From assembly GCA_029204225.1 (NCBI GenBank), contig MU832663.1, positions 1 to 64,000 on the forward strand: a stretch of 64,000 bases of DNA, written 5' to 3'. This DNA comes from Diphasiastrum complanatum. Lineage: Eukaryota > Streptophyta > Lycopodiopsida > Lycopodiales > Lycopodiaceae. Below the pieces are notes generated by a model, which searched no databases, was not told the origin of the DNA, and saw only the letters and a list, made by a program, of their open reading frames with translations. Position numbers and translations under genes: made by a program. This document shows, piece by piece, positions 1 to 12,220 of this stretch; within the stretch, counting starts at the first letter, position 1; each line of letters starts with the position of its first letter.

Positions 1-345
1 TAATTGTCTGCACAATTGCAAATACATCGAACATTTCTCGACTCTCTGATTGACACCTTAATCAGCCAGAGTGTAGCACTACTGTACTACTCTGATAACA
101 TCTCATCTATAGAACATGTTTCATTCGATTAGATAGAAGCCAGATTGTTGTTTTGAAATTATTAACATTACATTCCCCAAACACAAGTAATACTGGTTAC
201 TTTCTAATGTCTGTCGACAACCAGAATAACACTCGAAACCATTTATAATAAATTGTACCAAATACATAACTTTCTAACACTGTCATGTGTGGGAACGACA
301 CTATCTACTACAAAATATATATTAACCTTGTTGGTATAGTATGAC
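1..345 (-). mobile_element. Inverted fragment of a Gy7-type LTR 3' end with primer-binding region
   Basis: Read on the minus strand, this segment aligns with the plus-strand end of the Gy7 LTR at about 60,045-60,390. Shared blocks include a 17-bp match around 187-204 (AAGTAACCAGTATTACTT on the minus strand), a CTGGTTGTC block, and a tRNA-primer-like TATCAGAGTAG (minus strand, near 91-101). It therefore carries the LTR end, a degenerate PBS and the start of a leader. It abuts a truncated pol on the opposite strand at about 346. No coding potential seen. Confidence 0.6.
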
Positions 346-2892
346 ATATACCAATTATCGTCTCAATCCCAAGTACTCTCTCATGGTTAAGGACGAACTC
401 AACAAGCACCTTAAGGTAGTTATTATCTATCCCGTCTTAAGCAGTGAATGGGTTTCACCCATTGTTGTCGTCCCAAAGAAGAAGACTGGCAAAATATGAA
501 TATGCCAGGATTTCCGCAAGCTCAATGTTGCCACAAGAAAGGATCATCATCCTCTGCCCTTCACTGATTCATCCTAGATCAGGTTGCTGGTCAAGAGCGT
601 TACAGTTTCTGTGATGGATTTTCTGGCTATAATCAGGTTGGAGTGCGAAAGGAGGATCGTTCAAAGCCCACATTCACTACGGATTGGGACACTTATGCCT
701 ACAACAAAATGCCTTTCGGTCTTTGTAACGCACCAGCAACTTTTCAGCGAATCATGATGTTAATTTTCGCTGCCTTCCTAAGAACTTTTGTCGCAATATT
801 TATTGATGATTTCTGTGTATATAGTGATATCAAGACACACCTGTAGAAGCTTAAACAAACATTGCAACAGTGTCGAGATACTTGTTTATCCCTTCATCCA
901 AAGAAATGCTTTTTCGGTATGAAAGAAGGAATATTACTTGGACATAGAATATCTAACAAAGGAATAGAAGTCGACAAAGATAAAGTCGAGCTTCTAAAGA
1001 ATCTTTAGATACCAACCAATCTACATGAACTAAGAGCTTTCTTAGGGCATGTTGGCTATTATCGGAGATTTATTTAAAATCATGCTTCTATTGTTGCCTC
1101 TCTTACTCATCTACTCAAGAAAAAAGTGGAATACCTGTGGACGAATGAATAGCAGAAAGTATTCGAAGAACTTAAGCAAAGGTTGATCAATGCTCCTATT
1201 CTGAGACCACCCAACTAGGCTATTTTATTTCATAGTTATGTGGATGTTTCTGCATTTGTTATTGGCATCTGTCTGAGCCAAAAGGATGATCAGAAGAAAG
1301 ATCATCCCATCTATTATGCGAGTCGACAGCTCAGTGCCTCATAGAAGAATGGCTATAGAAAGGGAAGCACTTGGCATGATTTTTATTGTTAAGAAATTTT
1401 GGCATTATTTGCTGGGATATGCATTTATTTTTCATGTTGATCACTATGCTCTTAAGTATCTTGTGAATAAACCAGATCTATCAGGATGAATTGCTCGATG
1501 GGTTCTACTTCTGCAGGAATTCACTTATCAAGTAGAACTTCGCCAAGGAAAGTATCATACAAATGCTGATTATCTATCGCAACTCAGCACGAAAATAATT
1601 TAAGAACCAATTAATGATGATTTTCCAAATGAACATCTATTTGAGATTTCATCTACAAATTTGTTATATTTTGATATCATTATTTATCTCAAGGATCAGA
1701 TATATCCGGGTGGTTATGATTTGAACAAAAGATAGTTTTTCAATATAAGGTGGCACCTTATATGATTATTAACAATGTTCTATACAAGCTTGATGTTGAT
1801 CATCAGCTACGAAGATGTCTCGAAACAACAGATATTAAAAAGGTTGTTCAAGCCTTACATTCAGAAGATGCTGGAGGACACTTTGCATTGAAGAATACTG
1901 TTAATAAGATATTGACCGCCAAATTCTGGTGGCCAACAATGTTCAAGGATGTATCAAATTTTATTCATTCGTGCGATCCATGCCAGAGACCTGGCAAGCC
2001 TACAAAATCAATGTATTGGCCGTTGACACCAATCCTGCCTCTTACACCATTTGAGAAGTGGGGGATTGACTTTGTCGGTCCCATTAAACCTGTGACCCAA
2101 CATACTAAATGTCATTATATTCTAGTTGCAACAGATTACGCTACAAAGAATGTTGAAGCAGAGGTGATTTAACGAAACGATGTGAAAACTATCGTGACGT
2201 TCTTATTCAAAAGTATAATCACAAGATATGGTTGTCCACTTGAACTAGTAAGTGACCGAGGTACACATTTTCTAAATGACATTATACGGTTGCTGACAAC
2301 ATATTTTCTGATCAAACACAGAAAAACTACACCGTATAATCCAAAAGCAAATGGGTTGACAGAGAGAGCTAATGGAATTTTATGTAAGATCCTGAACAAA
2401 ATTACTATTGCACATGCAACGGGTTGGGATTAGAAACTACCATCAGTTCTCTGGGCTTATCGCAACACAGAAAAAATCACGACAAAGCAGACACCATATT
2501 TTCTTATGTATTGTATGCATGGATTTGAGGTGAAAACTTTTCGTATTCCAGCTCAACGAACAGATGAAGAATGTATTAACGAAAGGTTGACCAATATTGA
2601 AGAACTAGTTGAAGCTCGTGCGAATTTACATAAATTAACGGAGGAAATTCAGGAACAACGGAAGAAGAAGTATGATAGTCATATCAGAAAATGTGATCTT
2701 AAAGCTGATGACTTTGCGCTGATTTATGACAGTCGACATCAAAAGCTCCCCGGGAAACTCCATATGAGATGGCTTGGACCTTATAAAGTCATAGAGGTGT
2801 TTGACAATGGTTCTGTACAACTTCAATCACTTGAAGGTGAACTGTTACTTACACATACAAACGGGTCCAGACTGAAGAAATACTACCTTTGA
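346..2892 (+). pseudogene. Gy1 pol remnant: reverse transcriptase, RNase H, integrase (Ty3/gypsy)
   Basis: Decayed polyprotein entered in the RT domain (N-P-K-Y-S-L start near 357). The RT active site reads FIDD at 799-810, inside the FGLCNAPATFQR block typical of gypsy RT. RNase H follows (STPHRRMAIEREALG-like and HVDHYALKYLVNK near 1,430-1,480). Integrase has an HHCC finger near 1,880-1,985, D in IDFVGPI, D in SDRGTHF near 2,250 and E in LTERANG near 2,360. It ends with a GPYKVIEVF...NGSRLKKYYL tail and no chromodomain, as in non-chromovirus plant gypsy elements. In-frame stops occur at 497 (TGA), 844 (TAG) and many later sites, so this copy is dead. Gag and protease are missing upstream. 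Confidence 0.85.
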
Positions 2893-3824
2893 CCAGAATT
2901 TTTTTTATTCTTATTCTTTTCTAGTATTTTTTTGGAATTGATTGCGAATTTTCTTTTATCTTTCCTGGTATTTTTCGCGACTTTTCTTTTATCTTTTCTA
3001 GAAATTTTCGTAGAATTTTCTACCACAGTCCAACATTTTTCAAAGTGCTCTTGAGAAATTTTCGAAATAATTTCTAGACTTCTCAATCTTTCAAGATATT
3101 TTCAAAGTATTTTTGAAAACTTTTCAAGAATTTTTCGTGACACTCAATTTGTAAATCAAAACGTGTTTTAATTTTCGAAGACCATTTTCGAAAATTTTTC
3201 TAAAATCGTTTCTAGCATTTTTCTCCAATTTTTTGAGAAGTTTTCTAGCTTTCATTTGAAAGATTGTTATAATTTTTTATTTTTCGAGAATATTTCGCGA
3301 AATTTTCTAGTATCTTACTAGAATTTTCAATAAAATTTTCGTGAGTTTCTGTATCATTTTCTAGGATCCCACGAGAAGGTTCGCGAAACTTTCTAGAATC
3401 TTTCTAGCATATTTTCGAGAATCTCTCGACCTACTTTTTGTATTCATCCATTGAACATGATGACCACGTGAACATTATTCACATGTGTGTACGTCCACAT
3501 ATCAAAACGGATACTGTTTCTTATTTATTTATTTCTTTTCTTTTCACAAATGGTCTTTCGTCATTATGATTGATATGTCAAATCATAGTTTGAAACTTTG
3601 AGCCAAGCACCTCCTCCATAAATGGAAATGACAGATGTCATGTCACCATGACACGTCATCACCCTCTACACGCCGCTACTCCTTATCATAAGTTATTTTC
3701 CATTTTTCTTGCTTACACTTTCTTCCTACGATTACATGCTTTCTTGTGCTCATTTTCTTTTGCGATCAAAGCGATCTTTTACGCGTTATTGTGATCTACG
3801 AGCTGTCGTCAATCATTCGACGCA
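2893..3824 (+). other. Gy1 spacer between integrase and third ORF, with repeated TTTCTAG/TTTTCG motifs
   Basis: No gene is visible. From about 2,900 to 3,440 the strand is strongly T-rich and repeats short units such as TTTTCTAGAATTTTCG in variants; TTTCTAG alone occurs about eight or nine times. From 3,440 to 3,820 the sequence is ordinary AT-rich leader before the start of the third ORF. The position, between pol and the extra ORF, matches the motif-rich spacers of Gy4 and Gy6. Confidence 0.6.
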
Positions 3825-5640
3825 ATGGCTTCCGGATCGAGCTCTAGCTCTACTATTATTTGGAAAGCACATGCAGGAATCCACCTGGCATCCATCCAGT
3901 CCTTTTTTGATCGTGCAGGTTGGGTGATCTGAAAGTGGATCCTTCCATCATCCTATCTGAAGTTAGTACTGATAATGAGTTTGACAAATATCACCAAAAG
4001 CTTACCATGGAGTTTGTCAACTCAGAGAGAAGATGCCAAGACTCTCTCAAGGCGTCCTACGAGAAGATCGATTTGCTCGAATCAGACAACACAAAACCGA
4101 TTGAACGAAATCGTTCTCTCAAAACATAGCTTCAGACTCTAATAAATGAAGCTGATTCTTTGAAGAAGACAAATAAGACGATTGAGGCCAAGTCTGACAA
4201 TTTTCAGACTCAAAATAATTCTTTGAAACAACAACTTTTGGCTGTAAATCAACACAATGTCGCTCTCCAAAAATATTTGTAGGAGGAGTGAATGATGTGA
4301 ATAAAGACAGAAGCTGCTCTTTCTCTGAGCACAAATGCAGGGTCAATCACAGTAGACCTCACAAAGCTGAACCAGCTACAAGGCCAGATGCTCAAAAGTT
4401 TTCGAGTCGAGTTCTTGCAACCGCTCGAGGATGCGAAGGCACTTGTCGAGGAAGAGTTGTTTGAGCTGAAGGAGTTGTCTAGTGAAGCCACCCCATCTTG
4501 CAGCAGGCCCGACTCTCATGAAGAATACCTTCAGAACCTGCTTCACATTGATGACCTCACACAACAACTTCAAGCTGTGTCTGCCTGCTCTGGAGCCTCA
4601 GACCATCCAGAGTATTTGGAGGCAGTCGCGAAGATTGACAAGCTCGCACAGGAGCTGTCAGATATCAAGCAACAATTGGAAGATCAGAAGCTGGCTGCTG
4701 AGTTGCAAACTCAGGATTTGGCAACTGCATCTACATAGCCAAAGTGAACATGTCATAATCAGTCGAAGGTATGTGCTGACAGATTTCGTGCATTTGCTGA
4801 ATGTTTCTAGAAATGGTGTCCACATGCATTTAACATTGAATTGCAATGGCGTGTGAATTACATGATGCTACCAGGCGCAGTAGGCATCGCCTTTGACTAG
4901 TGGAAGCGACCTTGGCACAAGGACGACTTTCTTTGCTTATGGGACCAGCTCTCTATCGAGCAGAAAGGATGTCTCTACCTGGGCATAATTCAGGGTAAAT
5001 TCCAGATCGTGCCTTTCAGTTCAGTAGAGTTATACATAGGCTCTTCGGCTATGTATGCTCTTGAATATATTCGAATCAAAGAATTCCAGTTTTTGAGGAA
5101 CGAAGACAATAAGCAACATTTTTGGAAGCGAAAGTTGCAGTTTCAACTATACAAACCACAAGCTGTTGCGGATCTAGACACGTTCATGATGCAAGGTTGC
5201 TAATTAATGTAAATATGGCCTATCTAGAATTATTCAGTCTTTATGTGGATTGGGAGCGTAACCTTGCAAAATATTTTGTGGAGATTTGACAAAAAGATTG
5301 CAAGACAGAAGGAAGTCATTCCGTTACAAACATTTTTGTACATATTCCTTTTGGCAGTTCGGAACTTTCGCGGCAAAGACATTGTTTTTCGTTCAAAATC
5401 TTTATGTTAAAAGCAATTTCATAAGATTTTCAGCTCGCTATTGTAAAGAAATCACACTATGAAGTGATTCAGATGTAGATAGAAAGTTAACTCAGGAGCT
5501 GTTTGATGGAACCTTGCTCCTGGTTAAGCTTCAAGAATTCGGCAACCTCCCAGTTGGCCGTTATACAAAATCAAAAGAAGACTTGCTGTTGATTGAGGCT
5601 CAACAAAACTTGGAGTTTGCTCAGAAAATTACATGACGAA
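3825..5640 (+). pseudogene. Gy1 third ORF (post-integrase), decayed
   Basis: A sense reading region between integrase and the 3' LTR. It starts MASGSSSSSTIIWK at 3,825, comparable in style to the starts of the same ORF in Gy4 (MAFSSSEESS) and Gy6 (MSSTNTPQSS). A frame change near 3,925 leads to heptad-rich coiled coil (about 3,950-4,270 and 4,388-4,735, rich in Leu, Glu, Lys, Gln). Then comes a Cys/aromatic-rich region (about 4,770-5,200) and a C-terminal stretch containing QELFDGTLL and VGRYTKSKEDLL (about 5,490-5,625), which is also present in Gy7 at 58,420-58,560. Function unknown. Several stops and frameshifts make it a pseudogene. Confidence 0.6.
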
Positions 5641-5651
5641 TTGAATCGGTC

Positions 5652-5924
5652 ATGGGTATTCATTCGTGCCTTTGTCGTGGTGATGTTTCTATATGTGATG
5701 CTGAATCCAAATCTTTGAAGTCTAAAGATGTTTTGAAGTTTGACTCAAGTTCTTATCAACAATTCAAAGATCAACTCAAACCAACCTATTCATTTAAAGA
5801 AACAGCAAGACACATATTCTCTAAGACGAAGAAATATATAAAGGACGAAACATATGAACAAATATCTTTTCATCTCATCGAAAATCTGAAGAACCAGAAT
5901 GTTTCACAAATAATCCTTGAATGA
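5652..5924 (+). pseudogene. Tail of Gy1 third-ORF region, unrecognised
   Basis: An open stretch of 90 codons, hydrophilic and Lys/Ser-rich, directly before the polypurine tract. It may be the C-terminus of the third ORF after a frameshift or untranslated 3' sequence. I recognise no domain. The nucleotides just after it match the sequence before the Gy7 polypurine tract (TTCACGAGGACGTTTCACAT), so it belongs to the element and not to the host. Confidence 0.35.
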
Positions 5925-5956
5925 AGATAATATGTTCACGAGGACGTTTCACATTT

Positions 5957-6365
5957 GAGAAAGGGGATATGTGATGCCACGAAATTGTTAAAAATTGAAT
6001 ATCAACATAAATATGGCATGATATACTCGAAAATGAAGATATGAGCTAGATAAGTATAAATCATGAAGAGGCCTTAGTCATTTTTTGGGAATATATCTCC
6101 TAAGTACTTGCCTTTTAACTAAGGGCAAGACCTTTAAAAGGAAAGACATTGCCTTGGATAGCCTTTACTAGGTCATCCACATGAAATGACTAGATATGAA
6201 AAGACATGTTAAACTAGAGTAATCTTAACTCCCAGTTAAATATACCTCTTATGGTATAATTGAACGTATACTCAAGCTGATTGTTAAGTAGACCTTTTTG
6301 CGGGAGCGACGCACCTGTTGTTTTTGTTTTAAGATTTGGATACACGCCTGATGCAGTAGGTATAT
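5957..6365 (+). mobile_element. Gy1 polypurine tract and truncated 3' LTR
   Basis: The purine run GAGAAAGGGGA at 5,957-5,967 is followed by TGTGATGCCAC, the LTR start, at 5,970. The same arrangement occurs in Gy7 (PPT 58,818-58,829, LTR start 58,831). Similarity to the Gy7 LTR fades at about 6,365, before the point where Gy7 has its (GA)n array, so this LTR is truncated or overwritten by the next element. Confidence 0.7.
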
Positions 6366-6760
6366 CTGTAGTTGGTGCAGATTCAACAGGTACTGGATTG
6401 TGGTGGCCTAGTCGTTATAGATTTTCACCAAATAAATGAATTAAGAAGTATAAAAGGTTTGATCATTCCCCAAGAGAGAGAATACTCTCTTCTTTTGTAT
6501 GTTAAATGTATGTAAGATGATGAATGGATTGTGATGTGTAATATTCACAATGAATACTATAACAACATATCTGGTTATCCAAAGATATTTGGGTAAATTG
6601 GCATCCAAGAACACCAATGGTGAAACGATTTGGTCAAGGTATGTGATTATAAAGGTTACTTTATCTTCCAGACTCTTCAAATATCAATAAGCAATCAGAT
6701 CAGATAGCAACTAGCAAATAGATTCACCAAATGAAGATCTTCATTTGGTGATCCTTATAG
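6366..6760 (+). mobile_element. Probable LTR end of an unclassified LTR retrotransposon
   Basis: This stretch lies directly upstream of a canonical PBS and contains a TATA-like TATAAAAG near 6,450, so it probably is the right-hand part of a 5' LTR. Its left edge is not defined, and no second LTR copy was found in the window. A 28-bp perfect palindrome sits at its right end. Confidence 0.4.
6724..6751. repeat. 28-bp perfect palindrome next to a PBS
   Basis: The half-site TCACCAAATGAAGA is followed immediately by its exact reverse complement, with no spacer. It ends nine bases before the PBS at 6,761. It could form a hairpin in the U5/PBS part of a retrotransposon RNA. Confidence 0.85.
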
Positions 6761-6773
6761 TGGTATCAGAGCT
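6761..6773 (+). promoter_or_regulatory. Primer-binding site (initiator tRNA-Met type)
   Basis: The sequence TGGTATCAGAGCT is the usual plant LTR-retrotransposon PBS, complementary to the 3' end of initiator tRNA-Met. It marks the end of a 5' LTR whose element body is not retained beyond about 7,320. Confidence 0.75.
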
Positions 6774-7322
6774 ATGGATTTTCATCAATCAAAAGGTGGA
6801 GCTACTTCTTGTATTTTCTCAGTTTTTGTGGATTTCTCCTTGCATGTTACTTCCAGGTGATGGGATTGATCTCCAAGTAGGTGGCTTCTCTGAATTTGGT
6901 GTACTTTCAGCCTAAAGATCATAATTATGGGATTTCTCCATAGTTTTTGGTGGAAATCTATGGATTTTTGATGATTTTAGTGGATTTTTCACCTAAAATT
7001 GAAGTTTTATGCTTGAAATTGATCATAGGTATTGGTGTAGTACGTTTTTAAAATTGTACTTGCTATTTTACAATCATTATTGATTGGATCTAATGATTGC
7101 ATGATGTTGGAATAGTCAAAAGGTTGATTAGATAGTGATTTTGGACCAAAAATTGGGGTTTTTGGACCATAAATGGGCTATAGAAACCATGTTTGACTAG
7201 AATCAGAACTTTTTGTGCTTGCATGCAATGGATTTACAAGGATTTGGATCCAATTGCATGAATTTGTGGATTTTTCCCACAAATTTTGGTCAAAATTGGT
7301 CAAAAGATATAAAACCAATTTT
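6774..7322 (+). other. Leader-like non-coding sequence after the PBS
   Basis: T/G-rich sequence without an ORF, with repeated GGATTT/TGGATTTTTC phrases. It looks like the untranslated leader of the element whose PBS is at 6,761. It ends where an antisense gypsy gag fragment begins. Confidence 0.4.
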
Positions 7323-7517
7323 GAGCAGCTTCAGTTAAGGCCATAGAGAATAGCTGAAGTTTATCTTGTGAAAATACTTCACCATAAACCCTACATGATT
7401 CAGAAAAGATCTAGAAAAATATGATGGGATCAGATTACCCATTGTATTTTGGTATATCTAGACGAGACCTTCTAACAATAATTGGTGGTGGGTTCAGTGG
7501 TCCTCCTTGTTCATCCA
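7323..7517 (-). pseudogene. Gypsy gag N-terminal fragment (Gy6-like), with antisense 5' leader to about 7,770
   Basis: On the minus strand the start codon at 7,517 opens MDEQGGPLNPPPIIV, then RRSRLDIPKYNG, a stop, and SDPI. This matches the Gy6 gag start at 52,469 (PIIV, RLDLPKYNGLTDPVRF). The match continues leftward as decayed gag, with frameshifts, to about 7,323. The sequence from 7,518 to about 7,770 resembles the Gy6 5' untranslated region (52,470 onward) in the same antisense orientation. Confidence 0.65.
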
Positions 7518-7787
7518 TAATTCCAAATTACGTCAATTAGACAATGAGATTGGATCTAGATTTTTCAACCAAATTCCTATCTCAGATCAGATCAAGTCAG
7601 ATTTGTAAAAACTTTAACACTTGAAAATAATCAGATTTTTAATTTTCAGGTAATAGATCTTGATTAAGTGGTCGACACTAAAAATAAAGATTTTTCAGTA
7701 TTTTTATCAGAATGGATCAGAAATTTGTCAGAGGCTAGATCGTTTGCAAATGGAATTCTTTTCTAATAAACAACTACATAGTCAGAC

Positions 7788-8584
<797 letters not shown>

Positions 8585-8602
8585 TTGCATTTTTAGGAGG
8601 AG

Positions 8603-9397
8603 TGTTAAAATTGAAAAACAATCCATATTGATTTCTTGGCTTGCTACAAATGTTGTACCATGCAAGTATGTAGTTCATTAATGCAAAATGCCAAGTTTGG
8701 CCTACATAGAACTCGAGCTACATGGTTATGTATTATCTAGTTTGATAAATGCAACTTGCATATAGTTTGTAGACGTAGAATTAGCATGATTATGCTTGTA
8801 GAAACTCGTGGCAATTCACATGCATTAATTGTAAGTGATCCACAATGACATGCAAGGCATGCACAAAGTTTAATGGACACATGCATGATGATTTGGACAT
8901 TTCCAGTTAGAACTAGTACACTTGTAAAAAGTTGGTAGAATTTCATGCATGACAAGTGACAAATGTCACATAGACTCTAGATGTAACTTTAGATGTCATT
9001 TTGGAATGGATGGATGTGGTTCTACCTTGAGCTACCTCAATCTCTATAAATATGTGTAGCTCTCCACACAATCAATGATGAGGAACCAAAGTTTTGTAGC
9101 TATCTCATGCCATTTTGGATCTAAACTAATTTTGCTTGTTATCTCTCTAGTTTTCTCTCTCTAACTCATGTTGAGACTAATGCTCATACATTGAAATCTT
9201 GTACTTTTATTCATTCTTTGATTCATTGCTATTATATTCTGTTGATTAGCATGCTAGATTGTGAATTAGCCATTTCTTCTGAACTAGATCTTGTTGATCA
9301 ATCTAGAATCAGGTTATAGTGCCAATCACAAAGCTTAATTAAAATCAATCACTCTTGTGGACATTCTCCACACATGTGAATTTTGGAAATTTTGTCA
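8603..9397 (+). mobile_element. Co-B 5' LTR
   Basis: Starts TGTTAAAATT and ends AAATTTTGTCA; the two ends are imperfect inverted repeats. It lies immediately before a tRNA-Met-type PBS. Length is 795 bp. A TATA-like CTATAAATATG occurs near 9,042. No partner LTR remains, because Co-B is cut off at 11,694. Confidence 0.65.
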
Positions 9398-9410
9398 TGG
9401 TATCAAAGCC
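9398..9410 (+). promoter_or_regulatory. Co-B primer-binding site
   Basis: TGGTATCAAAGCC, one change from the usual TGGTATCAGAGCC, directly after the LTR end. Confidence 0.7.
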
Positions 9411-10166
9411 TCATTAAGCTTTGCATGCTAACAACTCTGATTGTACAAGAAACTGAGAGCTAAATAAAGCAAAAAAGTAGTTTTGCACTTTTTCTAACCT
9501 TTCTCTTAAGTGTATTTGGATCAAATCGGACTTGGACTGAATTTTTAGACCTGAATTGAGGTAGTACAGAATTCTGAAATTCCACATGTGTGAAAATCAG
9601 AGATTTTCAGTCCCTTTGTTCTCCTTACTTATAGATCCAAAGATAGCAGTCTTATAGCTTGATGCAAAGCATTTGATCTGCACTTTCCATAGAAATTGAA
9701 ACCAAATCAATCTGATGTGTCTAGCAAGAGTTATAAGCTCTTAAAGAGGATAGGGATAGGTCCAAAATCGAGTGACAACATTTTGATTTGATTCAATTAT
9801 ACTTTGTTCTGAATCCATTGTTTTGAGCATCCAACACAAGAAACTGTAGATCAAGACTGAGTTTTAAGTATTTGAACACCCTTTGAGCCTTCTGAGTGTC
9901 AATAGTGTTTTCTTTTGAAGCATTTCACACGTGCCAAAAGTAGGATTCAAACCATCCAAAGTGTCTCAAACCACTTTTTGTGTCTGATCTAGATAACTTG
10001 TCTTGTGGAATATTTGAGATTCATCTCAAATATAGTTGCAAGTGTTTCACATAGGAAGGTAGTTCAATCTTGAAAATACCTATAGTGAAAGAGAGCAGCA
10101 ACTCTAAGTCTAATAGGAACAAGCTAAAATATATCTCAATCCAATAACTAAGAATTCTTCATTATA
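9411..10166 (+). other. Co-B untranslated leader
   Basis: AT-rich, no ORF of note, between the PBS and the gag start codon. It includes two partial copies of the CACGTG-centred motif found in other Copia elements here (near 9,590 and 9,924). Confidence 0.5.
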
Positions 10167-11694
10167 ATGGCATCTCAGGGAGGATATCTTCTAGAAGCCA
10201 GTGAAAGACTAAACACTTCTAATTACTCAATTTAAAAGTTAAGAATGGAGTCTGTTTTGATACTCCAGGATGTTATGGATATTGTGCTTGGTGTTGAGGA
10301 GGAGCCTCAAGCACAGATTGAAACTCCTAAATATAATAAGAGAGCTAGAATGGCTCTAGATTTCATTAAGATGAATGTATCTAATGAAATTTTGAGAGAG
10401 ATAGGATCTTGCACTACATCCAAAGAAGCTTGGGATGCACTAAAGACCATCTATGAAGCAAAGAATACTTCTAGAATACTCACTCTTGGGAATCGTGTTT
10501 TCAAAGAAGTGAAGAAAATACATCTAACTATGTTCTGAGAGTTAAAGATTTAGAGAGCTTTCCTATGTTGGTGTTACCATTAACCAAGTTCAGCTGGTTC
10601 AAGTCATACTGAATGGCTTGAGAGATGACTATGATAATCTTGTTCAATCTTTTGTTATTAAGGAGGAGTTACCTAATCTAGAAACTCTCCAAGGAATTCT
10701 TATTTCTGAAGAATCTAGGCAAAGCTATAAACTCTCCAGGATGAACAAACTCGAACATGGTGGAAGTGACAAAGCCCTCTTTGACAAAGGCAAGCAGAAA
10801 GGGAGTAAGAACCAATTCTCTCAAGCATACAACAAAGACAAAGCCAAAGATCGAGATCAAGATGGTGAAGAGGATGAAACAGCTCATCCCTCTAACTCAA
10901 AAACCAAGAAGAAGAAAGTAAAGTGCTTTTTCTGTGGCAAGAAGAGGCACTATGCCTCTAATTGCTTCAAGAAGAAAAACCAGCTCAAGCAAGCTAATCT
11001 CTCCAAAGAGATTGTAGAAGATTTTATTGAAGTGACGAAGAAGGATCACTTATGCTGTCCAATTTCTCTTCATCACCTTTCAAGAAAGATGGAGCTTGGT
11101 ACATAGACAGTGGAGCCTCTTCACATATGTGTTGTTCAAAGGAGTCATTTGACTCAATCTTACCTTTCAAAGGACTCAAGAGATCTATTTATACTGCTAA
11201 TGATCATGAGTGTCCAATAAAAGGAATTGGCAACATCCCATTGAAACTTGCTTCTTCAAAAGTTCTTGCACTTTCTAATGTTCTTTTCATTCCAAAACTT
11301 ACAAAGAACTTAATTAGTGTGGGAAAGTTGCTTGATAATGGTTGTGATGTAAAGTTCAACTCCAATACTTGTTTTATCAAGAGAAAAGATGAGATCCTTG
11401 CTGATGGAACTAGATGTGGTGGAATTTTTAAGTTGAATTCTTATGAGAATGCAAACCTTTGTGAAGTTGCTTTGTTATCTAAGGAGGAGTTGTGGCATAG
11501 AAGGTTGGGACATCCTAACTTTACATCTATGTCTTCTATGGTTAAGAAGGAGAAGGCTATTGGTCTTCCAAAATCTCTTTCTAAAGATTTAAAGCCTTGT
11601 GAGGCTTGTGCCATTGCAAAGTCACACAAAAAGCCATATCAGAAGTCTTTTATAAAGACTACTTATCCATTGGAACTCATACATTCAGATTGTT
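10167..11694 (+). pseudogene. Co-B gag-protease-integrase fragment (Ty1/copia)
   Basis: Gag opens MASQGGYLLEASERLNTSNY at 10,167, closely similar in pattern to Co-A and Co-C. The gag region has a stop at about 10,233 and frame losses at 10,536-10,615. A zinc knuckle CFFCGKKRHYASNC is at about 10,924-10,965. After a frame change near 11,050 comes the protease motif WYIDSGASSHM (about 11,099), then the integrase HHCC finger with WHRRLGHPN (near 11,492) and CEACAIAKSHKKPY. It ends abruptly at LIHSD, the first catalytic Asp of integrase, where gypsy sequence begins. RT and RNase H are lost. Confidence 0.85.
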
Positions 11695-11802
11695 AGCAAT
11701 ATTATCAGACTTGGGACGATCTGGATTCTTAGATTTCTTTTCGCGATGGTCAAAGTCATCATCAGAACCTTCGTCTTCTTCACGAATAGCATCGGTCATC
11801 AC
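11695..11802 (-). repeat. Inverted segment of Gy3-type gag
   Basis: The reverse complement matches Gy3 gag at about 15,945-16,053 with few differences. It encodes, on the minus strand, the acidic AIREEDEGSDDDFDHREKKSK-type region. It is flanked on the left by Co-B integrase and on the right by direct-orientation gag resuming at CACATATGGATAAACTC. The right joint shares TCACAT with the continuing strand. Confidence 0.8.
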
Positions 11803-12220
11803 ATATGGATAAACTCACTGCCGATTTTCAAACCGCCATGAAACAAATTGCTGAGAAATCCTTTCCAGCAAGAGAAAATGTCTGGTGTCCAATCTGCTTA
11901 CAGCATCACACTGCTAACGAATGCCCTCAATTGCGAAATCATTCTCCAGCAGCCACCAGACCCACCGTTTATCGAGCTTACTGCCCCTACCTGCCACAAC
12001 AACCTGTGCCACGACTAGGGGTTTACCAACCACGACCACCTGCACCAAATCAATATCCATCCCCATGTCAACAGTTTGTTGTTAACCAACCTACCCCACA
12101 AAATGTTGTCCATTATCTTGATCTGAATACCATCGATCTGGCCACCTACTATGTGGAAGACAATACTCAACCGCAGTACTCTACTGAAATGGTTGTTTAT
12201 TATACCTATGATTCTAATGC
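11803..12220 (+). pseudogene. Gy2 gag fragment with zinc knuckle
   Basis: Nearly the same as Gy3 gag at 16,110-16,525: MDKLTADFQTAMKQI at 11,805, then WCPICLQHHTANECPQ, a knuckle spaced C-X2-C-X3-H-X4-C, then a Pro/Tyr/Gln-rich tail. It is fused at about 12,221 to third-ORF sequence; protease, RT and integrase are missing. Binds RNA in intact relatives; this copy cannot encode a working Gag because the N-terminal half is absent. Confidence 0.8.

Noticed and set aside
346-2892. Stop codons in Gy1 read as an alternative genetic code or editing
   Set aside because: Stops of all kinds plus frameshifts occur throughout; decay is enough to explain them, and CHMP1 and Co-A use standard codons.
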